From Dyadobacter sp. (GTDB lineage Bacteria > Bacteroidota > Bacteroidia > Cytophagales > Spirosomataceae), in assembly GCF_017744695.1 (NCBI RefSeq), contig NZ_JAGIAS010000003.1, forward strand, positions 806,001 through 870,000: DNA of 64,000 nucleotides. The letters are read 5' to 3'. The position numbers and the translations under genes are program-made. The notes below the pieces were generated by a model that searched no databases, was not told where the DNA came from, and saw nothing but the letters and a program-made list of their open reading frames with translations. Positions within the stretch are counted from its first letter, which is position 1; each line of letters opens with the position of its first letter. Positions 43,366 to 51,349 of this stretch are shown in pieces.

Positions 43366-45078
43366 TTACAAATTCTTGGCTTTCATCTGTTTCACAGCAT
43401 AATCGGCCGCGCGGGCAGAGAGTGCCATATAGGTAAGCGAAGGGTTTTGCGTCGCCGTCGAAGTCATACATGCACCGTCGGTCACGAACACGTTTTTGCA
43501 ATGGTGCAGCTGGTTCCACTTGTTCAGTAGCGACGTTTTGGGATCCTTACCCATGCGTACGCCACCCATTTCGTGAATATCGTTACCCGGATTGCGGTGG
43601 TTGTCGTTGGTTCGCACATTGGTGAAGCCCGCCTTGGTAAACATTTCGCTTACCTGCTCCATATAATCCTTGATCATCTTCTCGTCGTTATCATCATAAT
43701 CGACCGAGATTCTCAGTTTTGGCATACCAAACGGGTCCTTTTCATTCTTGTCGAGCATCACATAGTTGCTCTCCTTGGGAATGGTTTCGCCCATCATGTG
43801 CGAGCCTACGCTCCAGTTGCCATATTTGGTTTCGTGCAATCCGGCTTTCAGCGATTCGCCCAGGCCGTTGCGGTCGTTATAAGTATTGCGGTTGGCTCCG
43901 AATCCGGCCGCATACCCGCGCAGGAAGTCGGTTTCCTGCTTGTAAACGTTACGGAAGCGCGGAATGTAGCCGCTATTAGGGCGGCGACCGTCGGTGGTCG
44001 AATCCAGGAACCCTTCGTATTCGCCTGATACCGTTGCCCGGTAGTTATGGAATGCCACATACTTACCCAACAGGCCATTGTCGTTGCCCAATCCGTTAGG
44101 GAAGCGGCTCGATACCGAGTTCAGCAGTACGAGGTTCGAGTTCAGCGCGGCTGCATTGAGGAAGATGATATTGGCATAAAACTCGATCATCTCCTTCGTG
44201 TTCGCGTCGATCACGCGCACACCCGAGGCTTTCTGCGTTTTGTCGTCGTAAATAATCGAATGTACCACAGAATGCGGGCGGAGCGTCATATTGCCTGTCT
44301 TCGCCGCCCAGGGGATGGTAGAAGCATTACTGCTGAAATACCCTCCGAACGGACATCCGCGTTCACACATCACGCGGTGCTGGCATTTCGCACGCCCCTG
44401 ATCGAGGTGGATCTGCTGGGGTTCCGTAATATGCGCCGCGCGGCCGATGATAATATGCCGGTCCTTGTATTGTTTGGAAACTTGCTCCTTGAAATACTTC
44501 TCGACACAGTTCAGGTCGTGCGGGGGCAGGAACTCGCCATCGGGCAATGCATCGATGCCGTCCTTGTTACCGGTAATACCCGCGAATTTCTCTACGTGGC
44601 TGTACCAGGGCGCGAGGTCATCATAGCCGATAGGCCACTCCACGGCGAATTGATCACGTGCCGGTCCTTCAAAATCATATTTGCTCCAACGCTGTGTCTG
44701 CCGCGCCCAAAGCAGCGACTTTCCGCCGACCTGGTAGCCTCTCAACCAGTCGAAAGGCTTCTCCTGAATATAGGGGTGCTCATTATCCTTTGCAAAAAAG
44801 TGCATCGACGATTCCTTGAAGTTATAGCAACGTGCCGCGATCGGGTTGGCATCCGCAATTTCTTTTGGAAGTCGCTCACGGTGCTCGAACTCCCACGGCA
44901 TCATATTCGTCGTGGGATAATCCTTGATATGCTGCACATCGCGCCCGCGTTCGAGCACAAGCGTTTTCAATCCTTTTTCGGTCAGCTCCTTGGCCGACCA
45001 TCCGCCGCTGATCCCCGAGCCAATCACAATGGCATCATAGGTACGGGCTTTTTTACTATCGATATTAAAATTTGCCAT
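43366..45078 (-). CDS. GMC family FAD oxidoreductase (membrane dehydrogenase large subunit)
   Basis: A 570-residue glucose-methanol-choline oxidoreductase. FAD-binding GSGISGGWSAKEL with G20, G22 and G25, LVLERGRDVQ, the middle PFGGYFSSNASTIP and the C-terminal family end (IHEMGGVRMG holding the catalytic His, and TATQNPSLTYMALSARAADY). Enzymes of this group pair with a gluconate 2-dehydrogenase subunit 3-like protein, which is the upstream gene here, and oxidise sugars or sugar acids in the periplasm. No cytochrome c subunit is next to it. A polypurine repeat lies in its leader, 20 nt before the ATG. Confidence 0.93.
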   Translation of the reverse strand: MANFNIDSKKARTYDAIVIGSGISGGWSAKELTEKGLKTLVLERGRDVQHIKDYPTTNMMPWEFEHRERLPKEIADANPIAARCYNFKESSMHFFAKDNEHPYIQEKPFDWLRGYQVGGKSLLWARQTQRWSKYDFEGPARDQFAVEWPIGYDDLAPWYSHVEKFAGITGNKDGIDALPDGEFLPPHDLNCVEKYFKEQVSKQYKDRHIIIGRAAHITEPQQIHLDQGRAKCQHRVMCERGCPFGGYFSSNASTIPWAAKTGNMTLRPHSVVHSIIYDDKTQKASGVRVIDANTKEMIEFYANIIFLNAAALNSNLVLLNSVSSRFPNGLGNDNGLLGKYVAFHNYRATVSGEYEGFLDSTTDGRRPNSGYIPRFRNVYKQETDFLRGYAAGFGANRNTYNDRNGLGESLKAGLHETKYGNWSVGSHMMGETIPKESNYVMLDKNEKDPFGMPKLRISVDYDDNDEKMIKDYMEQVSEMFTKAGFTNVRTNDNHRNPGNDIHEMGGVRMGKDPKTSLLNKWNQLHHCKNVFVTDGACMTSTATQNPSLTYMALSARAADYAVKQMKAKNL

Positions 45079-45097
45079 AGTTCGGTTTGATGGAAAT

Positions 45098-45202
45098 AGG
45101 GAGGAAAGGGAGGATGGAGGAAGGGGAAAAAGAATTCAAGTCATTGAGTCATTAGGTCATTGATTGCCCATCCTCCCTTTCCTCCATCCTCCCTTCCTCC
45201 TT
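45098..45202. repeat. Inverted polypurine/polypyrimidine repeat between the two dehydrogenase genes
   Basis: Left arm 45098-45126 and right arm 45169-45202 are near-complementary, built from GGAGGATGGAGGAAGGG-type words. The loop carries three GTCATT words (45139-45162). The left arm forms the leader of the GMC gene; the right arm abuts the stop of the small-subunit gene. Confidence 0.85.
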
Positions 45203-45724
45203 CTATCCTTTTTTAACAGGTACACACCCATGGTAACGGGCGGGGATCATTTCATAATGGGTAATGTTGGTCATCACATATTCGGACGTCATGTAGCCCT
45301 GGATCGTGAGGTTTTTGACCATGCTGAAAAAGCCTTTCTGTGTCGCGTCGCTGCTTTTTTCGATATCCGACAGGATTTGCAGGCGCTGCTCCTTGCTCGC
45401 ATCCACAAACGACTTGCCGAAACGCTGAATGCTTTGTTCATCGATATTCGAAACGCCGCTAGCCAGGCTCGCCTGCGCTTTGGAATCGTAACAATCCTTC
45501 ACCATTTTCTGTACGAAATCTCCTACTCCCAGCTCTCCCGCTCCCGGCGTGTCGGTTTTGGGGATAATGGTTTCGACAATCATCGTCAGATTTTTGGATT
45601 GGTCTGCCGAAAGCAACCCGCTCTTCGCCACCGCACTCTTGTTCCAACCGGATGCCCAGGAAGGCAAACCCGCCATGGCGCCCATGGCCACAGCCATGCT
45701 TTTAAGCGCTACGCGTCTCTCCAT
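45203..45724 (-). CDS. Gluconate 2-dehydrogenase subunit 3-like protein, Tat-exported
   Basis: A 173-residue small subunit. The N-terminus ERRVALKSMAVAMGAMAGLP has a twin-arginine signal, consistent with export of a folded complex. The family segment is VETIIPKTDTPGAGELGVGDFVQKMV followed by a helical region and a C-terminal YHGCVPVKKG. It is upstream of the GMC large subunit (125-nt gap), the usual order. Acts as a structural or export partner of the flavoprotein. Its own upstream region is an unusual repeat array. Confidence 0.88.
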   Translation of the reverse strand: MERRVALKSMAVAMGAMAGLPSWASGWNKSAVAKSGLLSADQSKNLTMIVETIIPKTDTPGAGELGVGDFVQKMVKDCYDSKAQASLASGVSNIDEQSIQRFGKSFVDASKEQRLQILSDIEKSSDATQKGFFSMVKNLTIQGYMTSEYVMTNITHYEMIPARYHGCVPVKKG

Positions 45725-45769
45725 TTTCGTTTTTGTTTAACGTGGTATTTTTAATGTTATCGTTTGTTC

Positions 45770-46080
45770 TTCTTTTGTCATTTGTCGTCAAGGGTTGCCA
45801 GGAGGTTGACATTTGTTGTCAAGCATTGTCATTGGTTGTCAGGAAGTTGTCATGAATTGTCGTTGATAGTCGGGAAGTTGTTAAGGATTGTTACTTATTG
45901 AAACAATTAGGATTTTGCTCTCTCCGACTACGCTTGACCATTCTCAATGACACCGGCCTATTCTTGGCCATACCTTAACATTCTTGACCATACATGACAA
46001 TTCTTGACAACTTCCTGACCACAATTGACTATACCTGACCACACCTGACTACGCCTGACAATTCTTGACCACATCCGGCC
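45770..46080. repeat. Paired degenerate TGACAA-word arrays, inverted about a centre near 45930
   Basis: The 363-bp gap (45725-46087) holds two arrays of words built from TTGTCA on the left (45770-45900) and its complement TGACAA/TGACCA on the right (45958-46080). A 24-nt segment at 45838-45861 is complementary to 45996-46019 with a single mismatch. No gene. The left array forms the leader of the small dehydrogenase subunit gene. Confidence 0.85.
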
Positions 46081-46087
46081 AAAGGCG

Positions 46088-47350
46088 TCACTCTTCGAGA
46101 AAATCCAGATCGCGACCGTGTGTTTCAGGAATGGTGAGGATGCAGAAAATGCCGATCGCAAAACAGATCAGCCCTACCAATGCACCAGCCTGAATGACCG
46201 TGAAAGAACCTTTAAAAATAGCGAATAATGTAGTCATTCCCACCACGGTTCCGCGCACCATGTTGGGAACGGTCGTGGCGGCCGTGGCACGCAGGTTGGT
46301 ACCGAACTGCTCCGCACCAATGGTCACGAACATCGCCCAGTAACCGATCCCGAAGCCCAGCAAAGTGGCAATGGTATAAAAAAGCGAGACCGATTTAATG
46401 TCCGCAAAAAGGTAAACCAGGCTGCATATCAATGTAAAAATCATCAGGTAAAAAACAGCCTTCTTGCGCGATTCGAGCCAGTGGCTGATGAACCCGCTGC
46501 AAAGGTCGCCCACCGAGAGACCTACATAGCACCACATAATGGAAAGGCCCGGCTTAATGGGCTCTTCGATCCCCAGCGCTTTTCCGAATTCGTTGCTGAA
46601 TGTCGCCAGGATACCGATCACAAACCACGTAGGAAGTCCGATACCAATGCATCTGAGGTATCTTCCGAGCCTGTCTTTATTGGTAAACAATGCAAAAAAG
46701 TTACCTTTCTGGACATGCTCTTTTTCCTTGATATCTTTAAAAATACCCGATTCAAAAACACCGATCCGAAGCAAAAGCAGCGAAATGCCCAGCCCGCCAC
46801 CGATGAAATAGGCATAGCGCCAGTCGAAAAACTCGACCGTGAAATAGGCCACCACGGCGCCCAGCAAACCAATGCCCGCCACGAGCGAGGTACCGATCGC
46901 GCGCAGGTGTTTGGGAAGGATTTCGGAAACCAGCGTGATACCCGCCCCCAGCTCACCCGCCAGACCGATACCGGCAATGAAGCGAAGCGATTTGTAAACG
47001 GTCACGTCCTGTACGAAGCCGCAGGCGATATTGGCGAGGGAATAAGTGATAATGGATCCGAAGAGCACGGAAAGGCGCCCCTTCTTATCCCCCAGCACAC
47101 CCCACAATATCCCGCCGATGAGCAGCCCGGTCATTTGCCAGTTCAGAATACTGGCGCCGGTGACGGAAATGTCCGCTTCGGAAAGGCCTAATGCAGCCAG
47201 ACTCGGCAGGCGCACGATCCCGAAAAGGAGCAAATCATAAATATCTACGAAGTAACCAAGGGCAGCGACAATTACGGGAGCACTGAAAAGGTAGGAAGCG
47301 TCTGAGCGCGTTGCTGTGACGGATGACATTTGGTTTTGTATGGGTTTCAT
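46088..47350 (-). CDS. MFS transporter, sugar/organic solute type
   Basis: 420 residues from the ATG at 47350 (a TTG at 47365 is the alternative). Twelve hydrophobic segments can be counted, with the MFS loop 2-3 motif GVLGDKKGRLSVLFG and the interdomain region near KEKEHVQKGNFFALF. It resembles the metabolite:proton symporter and sugar-phosphate permease-like groups; the substrate is unknown. Position between the dehydrogenase genes and the FAD oxidoreductases suggests uptake of the oxidised or debranched sugar. A hairpin separates it from the upstream FAD gene. Confidence 0.88.
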   Translation of the reverse strand: MKPIQNQMSSVTATRSDASYLFSAPVIVAALGYFVDIYDLLLFGIVRLPSLAALGLSEADISVTGASILNWQMTGLLIGGILWGVLGDKKGRLSVLFGSIITYSLANIACGFVQDVTVYKSLRFIAGIGLAGELGAGITLVSEILPKHLRAIGTSLVAGIGLLGAVVAYFTVEFFDWRYAYFIGGGLGISLLLLRIGVFESGIFKDIKEKEHVQKGNFFALFTNKDRLGRYLRCIGIGLPTWFVIGILATFSNEFGKALGIEEPIKPGLSIMWCYVGLSVGDLCSGFISHWLESRKKAVFYLMIFTLICSLVYLFADIKSVSLFYTIATLLGFGIGYWAMFVTIGAEQFGTNLRATAATTVPNMVRGTVVGMTTLFAIFKGSFTVIQAGALVGLICFAIGIFCILTIPETHGRDLDFLEE

Positions 47351-47374
47351 CGGAATAACTTGCAATATTATGCA

Positions 47375-47400
47375 AATAGCCGGACATAAGCCCGGCTATT
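47375..47400 (-). terminator. Hairpin downstream of the first FAD oxidoreductase gene
   Basis: AATAGCCGG (47375-47383) pairs perfectly with 47392-47400, 8-nt loop; only a weak T tract, so termination is likely but not certain. Confidence 0.5.
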
Positions 47401-47483
47401 CGTTGGTAAATTATTAAAATTTAAATAGAAAGTTTTGTTTTACGACACATTCAGTTAAAACGACTTTCATAGCAAATGCCCGC

Positions 47484-49127
47484 TTACAGTTCCAACTTCT
47501 GCTTGTCTTTCAGCAGTTGCTCCTTCAATTTGGCATAATCCACGTCCTGCACCGCTACTTTTCCGTCGATCGCTTGCACAGCAGCTGTGGCCGCGCTCTG
47601 GCCGAGGATCATGAACACCGGCTCCATGCGGATAGACCCGTAGGCAATATGCGACGCCGAAACGCACACCGGCACCAGCAGGTTTTCGCATTCCGCTTTC
47701 CTGGGAACAATGGAGCCATAGGAAATGCTGTAAGGCGTTTTGGGATGCACGCCGATGTCCCCCTCATTTTGTACGAAACCATCCTCTTTTACGTAGCGCT
47801 GCGCATTATGCGCGTCGAGCGAATACGAACCCATGCCAACGGATTGCGCTACCGCTTTTTTACCCAGTGTCTCATTCTCGGTCATGACACTCAGCCCCAG
47901 CATCCGGCGTGCTTCGCGGACGTAAATCTGATGCGGCCAGCCGCCATTGTCTTTAAATTCGTCCTTGGGCAAGCCCCATTCACCTACTTTCGTGCGAACG
48001 TCAGCAGGAACCGCGGGATCGTTAGCCAAAAAGTACATCAGGCCTTTCTGATACAACTCATGCTCTTTGATAATCTCCTTGCGGCGTTCGTACGAAGCAT
48101 CGGGATAGTCGTAGTTCTGACCGATAAAGTCCGTACTGAACGGGCCATGGTTATTGGTATCCGTTTTACGATTGGGAATGGGATCATATTTGTCGAAAGT
48201 TTCGGTCCAGCCTGCTTTGTACACCCGGGCGAGGAGCTCGTATTTGCCCGGGTCGTAACCTTCCGGTTTTGCAAACGGAATGCGGTTGTCGGGATGCGAC
48301 GAGAGGCACATGCGGAAGCAATAGGCCTGAATCTTGTGGTCGCCTTCCCCATTCTTACCGATTTTCTCCGCCGTGACGTAAGGCAGCAAGCCGCTGTTCG
48401 GATCGCCTTCGACCTTGTAGGGGCTGATATTCTTGGCGAAATAATGCCTGTGCTGGAACACGCCCGCCTGGATACCGTTCCACTCCTCATTGTAAACACT
48501 GTTGGCCTCGCGGCCTACGTGGTATTTCACACCTGCAGCGGCCATCAGATCACCTTCGTAGGTGGCGTCGATAAACATTTTACCCTTGAATGTCTTGCCG
48601 CTCAAAGTTTTGAAAGAGGTAATCCGGCCTTTGCTTTTCTGCACACCGCTTTTGCCTCGGTCGAGCCATTCGTCGCGGTAGATTTTGATATTGTTTTCTT
48701 TCACAAAATCCTCAAAGACCTGTTCCGCTACGTGCGGCTCGAAAATCCACATCGTTCGCTCCGCACCGTCCATCGCCACTGTCCCCTGGCCTTTGTTACC
48801 ATATTCTTCCTTTTTCTGCCAATGCCAACCGTCCGGCGTATCATAATGCAGGTAAACGCGATGGTAAAACTCACGCGCGAGCCCGCCGATCACGGATTTA
48901 TTACCGGTATCGGTGAAGCCTAACCCGCCGGAGGAAAGACCGCCCAAATGCTTGTCAGGCGAGACTACGAGCACCGTTTTGCCCGATTTCACCACCTGCA
49001 CCGCAGCCGTAACCGCCGCGCAGGTACCACCGTAAACGATGACGTCGGCCTCGTACGACTGCGCGGAAACAATTCGCGACATGGCCTGAGAAATGAGGAT
49101 TGTGGCTAGTAAGAGTAATTTTTTCAT
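47484..49127 (-). CDS. Secreted FAD-dependent oxidoreductase (shorter paralogue)
   Basis: A 547-residue protein with a Sec signal peptide ending IVSAQ (about 24), then the flavin-binding DVIVYGGTCAAVTAAVQVV and LGGLSSGGLGFTDTGN. This FAD-dependent oxidoreductase family (often labelled xanthan lyase-related in genomes) is typical of Bacteroidota glycan loci, with no settled reaction. It is a clear paralogue of the next gene upstream (conserved YEGDLMAAAGVKYHVGREAN, VREARRMLG, HIAYGSIRMEPVF) but lacks the C-terminal beta domain. Possibly oxidises a sugar before uptake by the neighbouring MFS protein. Confidence 0.85.
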   Translation of the reverse strand: MKKLLLLATILISQAMSRIVSAQSYEADVIVYGGTCAAVTAAVQVVKSGKTVLVVSPDKHLGGLSSGGLGFTDTGNKSVIGGLAREFYHRVYLHYDTPDGWHWQKKEEYGNKGQGTVAMDGAERTMWIFEPHVAEQVFEDFVKENNIKIYRDEWLDRGKSGVQKSKGRITSFKTLSGKTFKGKMFIDATYEGDLMAAAGVKYHVGREANSVYNEEWNGIQAGVFQHRHYFAKNISPYKVEGDPNSGLLPYVTAEKIGKNGEGDHKIQAYCFRMCLSSHPDNRIPFAKPEGYDPGKYELLARVYKAGWTETFDKYDPIPNRKTDTNNHGPFSTDFIGQNYDYPDASYERRKEIIKEHELYQKGLMYFLANDPAVPADVRTKVGEWGLPKDEFKDNGGWPHQIYVREARRMLGLSVMTENETLGKKAVAQSVGMGSYSLDAHNAQRYVKEDGFVQNEGDIGVHPKTPYSISYGSIVPRKAECENLLVPVCVSASHIAYGSIRMEPVFMILGQSAATAAVQAIDGKVAVQDVDYAKLKEQLLKDKQKLEL

Positions 49128-49244
49128 TGAAATTTCATGTTGTGATTTTAAAATGTTGACCGCCGATTGTCAAATGGACAGGTGCCGCCCCTCAGGGGCT
49201 GGTTTCGGTCCTACATGCGCAGGGATGCAAACCGCCGGCAACCG

Positions 49245-51326
49245 TCAGCGGTCAGCCGTCGGCACAAACAGCACCGCATCGGCCGCAACCGCCCCTGACG
49301 CCCCTTCCGACGAAATATTCACCGAGCTCGCATTGCCTTTAGGGAAATTGAATTTTCCCGCATTGTACCATTCGCCCGAAGTTTGCCCTTCCACGACAAT
49401 GTCTTTTTCAAGCACTGAAATGTTTTTGGTTTCGCTGCCCGCTTTCACCGAAAGCTTTATTTCCGAAGCTGGTTTGGCCACTTTTGGAAAATAAACGTAG
49501 ATCTGATAGTTGCCCGGCGCTGCGATTTGAGGCGTAAAAGTCACCGAGCCGCCATTTTTGTCGTTTTCAGAAGTAGCCAGGAACGACGGGCCGTACCCGC
49601 CTTTTTTAACCGACTCCCAGTTTCCTTTCACGAAAACGTGCTGGCTATCCTCATTATCTACCAGGATTTCAGGGGTTTTACCATTTACCAGAGGGTCGGC
49701 TTTGAGCTTTGCCTGCAATTGGGCGATGTCGATCTGCTGCACGCTCTTCTTCGAATCGATGGCCATGACCGCCGCGATGGCTGATGATTGCGCAAGCACC
49801 ATGAATACAGGTTCCATTCGAATGGAGCCGTAGGCAATATGTGTCGCGGAGAGGCACACCGGCACCAGCAAATTGGTACATTCCTTCTCTTTCGGTACCA
49901 GCGAGCCGTAGGCAATCGGGTAAGGCCCGAAGCCGCCGATCTCCACATTACCCTCGTTTTTGGCCATGCCATTAATCACAATGCGCTGAATGTTGTGCGA
50001 GTCCATCGTGTAGGCGGCCATTCCGACACCGTCCTTCACTACTTCCTTGCCTTCACAATTCGCCTGGGTCATTACGTAGCTGCCGACCATCCGCCGCGCT
50101 TCACGCACGTACAGCTGCGGCGACCAGTTGCCGGTCTCGACGTACTCATCTTTGGGATACCCCCATTTCAGCATTGCCTCGCGCAGCTCCGCAGGCACGC
50201 GCGGATCGTGACCAAAGAAATAGAGCAGCCCCTTGGTGTAGGTTTCGTGCGCTTTGATAATCTCTGCCCGCTTTTTGTAATCGGCATCCGGGTAATCGTG
50301 GTTCATGCCGATCATGTCGGTCGAGAAACCGTTACGATTGTTAATATCCGTTTTGTTGTTCGGCATTTTACTCCATATGAAGTAATCGTTCAGCGTTTTG
50401 CGCTCAGGCTGCTTCGCGATCAGGCGTGCGAGGAGTTCGAAATGGCTTACATCGTAACCTTCCGGCTTCGTAATCGGCACCATATTGTTCGGATCCGAAG
50501 TGAGGCAAATGCGGTAGTTATAAGCCTGCACCTTTTTGTCGCCCGTGCCGTTCGGTTCCAGTTTGGCAGGGGAAACGCCCCAGAGCAACCCGCTTTCAGG
50601 CTTTCCGGCAATTTTATAGGGATCGATGCCATCCGGCAGCTGATGCCCTTTCATGAGCTGCACACCGTCGATCGTCTCATTATAATCGCTGTTAGCTTCG
50701 CGGCCGACTGCGTAGGAAACACCTGCTTTCGCCATCAGGTCACCTTCATAGGTACAGTCGAGGAATACCTTTGCAGAAACCGTCTGATTGGTTTTAGCAT
50801 CCGGTTTAATACTGTTTTCCAAAACAATGGATTTGATCTCCGCGCCCGATTTACTGGCACCGATCACCCGGCTTTGGTATACAACCTTAATCCCCGCCTC
50901 ATCCAGGTACTGCTGCAAATAATGCTTGGCGACTTTGGGCTCGAATGTCCATTGCTCGAACTTGCCGTAATGCTTGCCAATGCGACGATAAAAGTCCCTC
51001 GACAGGCCCGTAATGGCATATTTGTTGCCGATATCCGTGTAGCCGAGGCCCCCGGAGGTCATACCGCCCAGGTGCCCGCCCGGCTCGATGAGTATGACGG
51101 ATTTACCCATTCTCTTAGCCGTATAGGCCGCGATTACCCCGGCTGCTGTTGCGCCGTAAATGCAGATGTCCGCCTGCACCGATGCCTTTGCTGCCTCCGG
51201 TATCCCGATACCTGGTCGAAATCCTGACAACAGGAAGCCCTGCGCCAGGGAGCCCTGCGCCAGGAAGCCCTGCGCCAGGCACGCAAACAGACAAGCAAAC
51301 CGTGCTATTGCTATCTTTTTTCTCAT
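49245..51326 (-). CDS. Secreted FAD-dependent oxidoreductase with C-terminal golvesin/xanthan lyase-like domain
   Basis: 693 residues from the ATG at 51326; a TTG at 51353 overlapping the susD stop is less likely. Flavin-binding DICIYGATAAGVIAAYTAKR and LGGMTSGGLGYTDIGNK match the paralogue at 47484. About residues 555-690 form a beta-sandwich add-on (VTFTPQIAAPGNYQIYVYF, SGEWYNAGKFNFP, AVAADAVLFVP) like the golvesin C-terminal domain, probably carbohydrate binding. The signal peptide contains three in-frame copies of a 15-bp repeat (LAQGF/S). Directly after susD (23 nt), so co-transcribed with the second SusCD pair. Confidence 0.87.
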   Translation of the reverse strand: MRKKIAIARFACLFACLAQGFLAQGSLAQGFLLSGFRPGIGIPEAAKASVQADICIYGATAAGVIAAYTAKRMGKSVILIEPGGHLGGMTSGGLGYTDIGNKYAITGLSRDFYRRIGKHYGKFEQWTFEPKVAKHYLQQYLDEAGIKVVYQSRVIGASKSGAEIKSIVLENSIKPDAKTNQTVSAKVFLDCTYEGDLMAKAGVSYAVGREANSDYNETIDGVQLMKGHQLPDGIDPYKIAGKPESGLLWGVSPAKLEPNGTGDKKVQAYNYRICLTSDPNNMVPITKPEGYDVSHFELLARLIAKQPERKTLNDYFIWSKMPNNKTDINNRNGFSTDMIGMNHDYPDADYKKRAEIIKAHETYTKGLLYFFGHDPRVPAELREAMLKWGYPKDEYVETGNWSPQLYVREARRMVGSYVMTQANCEGKEVVKDGVGMAAYTMDSHNIQRIVINGMAKNEGNVEIGGFGPYPIAYGSLVPKEKECTNLLVPVCLSATHIAYGSIRMEPVFMVLAQSSAIAAVMAIDSKKSVQQIDIAQLQAKLKADPLVNGKTPEILVDNEDSQHVFVKGNWESVKKGGYGPSFLATSENDKNGGSVTFTPQIAAPGNYQIYVYFPKVAKPASEIKLSVKAGSETKNISVLEKDIVVEGQTSGEWYNAGKFNFPKGNASSVNISSEGASGAVAADAVLFVPTADR
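51235..51279. repeat. Three 15-bp tandem copies in a signal peptide
   Basis: Near-identical 15-bp units at 51235-51249, 51250-51264 and 51265-51279 (one base differs in the middle copy). On the coding strand each adds five residues, LAQGF or LAQGS, so copy changes keep the frame. Confidence 0.95.
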
Positions 51327-51349
51327 TGTTTTTGAAATGATTAAAATGC

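Noticed and set aside
44047..45090. Antisense frame of 347 codons over the GMC oxidoreductase
   Set aside because: The minus-strand GMC protein is complete with conserved ends; the plus frame has no recognisable feature.
45770..46080. CRISPR array
   Set aside because: Word copies are short, degenerate and without unique spacers of constant length; no cas gene nearby.
47517..48923. Long open frame (468 codons) antisense to the first FAD oxidoreductase gene
   Set aside because: Same reason; the translated text is low-complexity shadow sequence without domains.
49788..51227. Long open frame (479 codons) antisense to the second FAD oxidoreductase gene
   Set aside because: No family motifs, and the sense protein has clear flavin-binding and family motifs across the same span; antisense frames stay open here because of codon bias.
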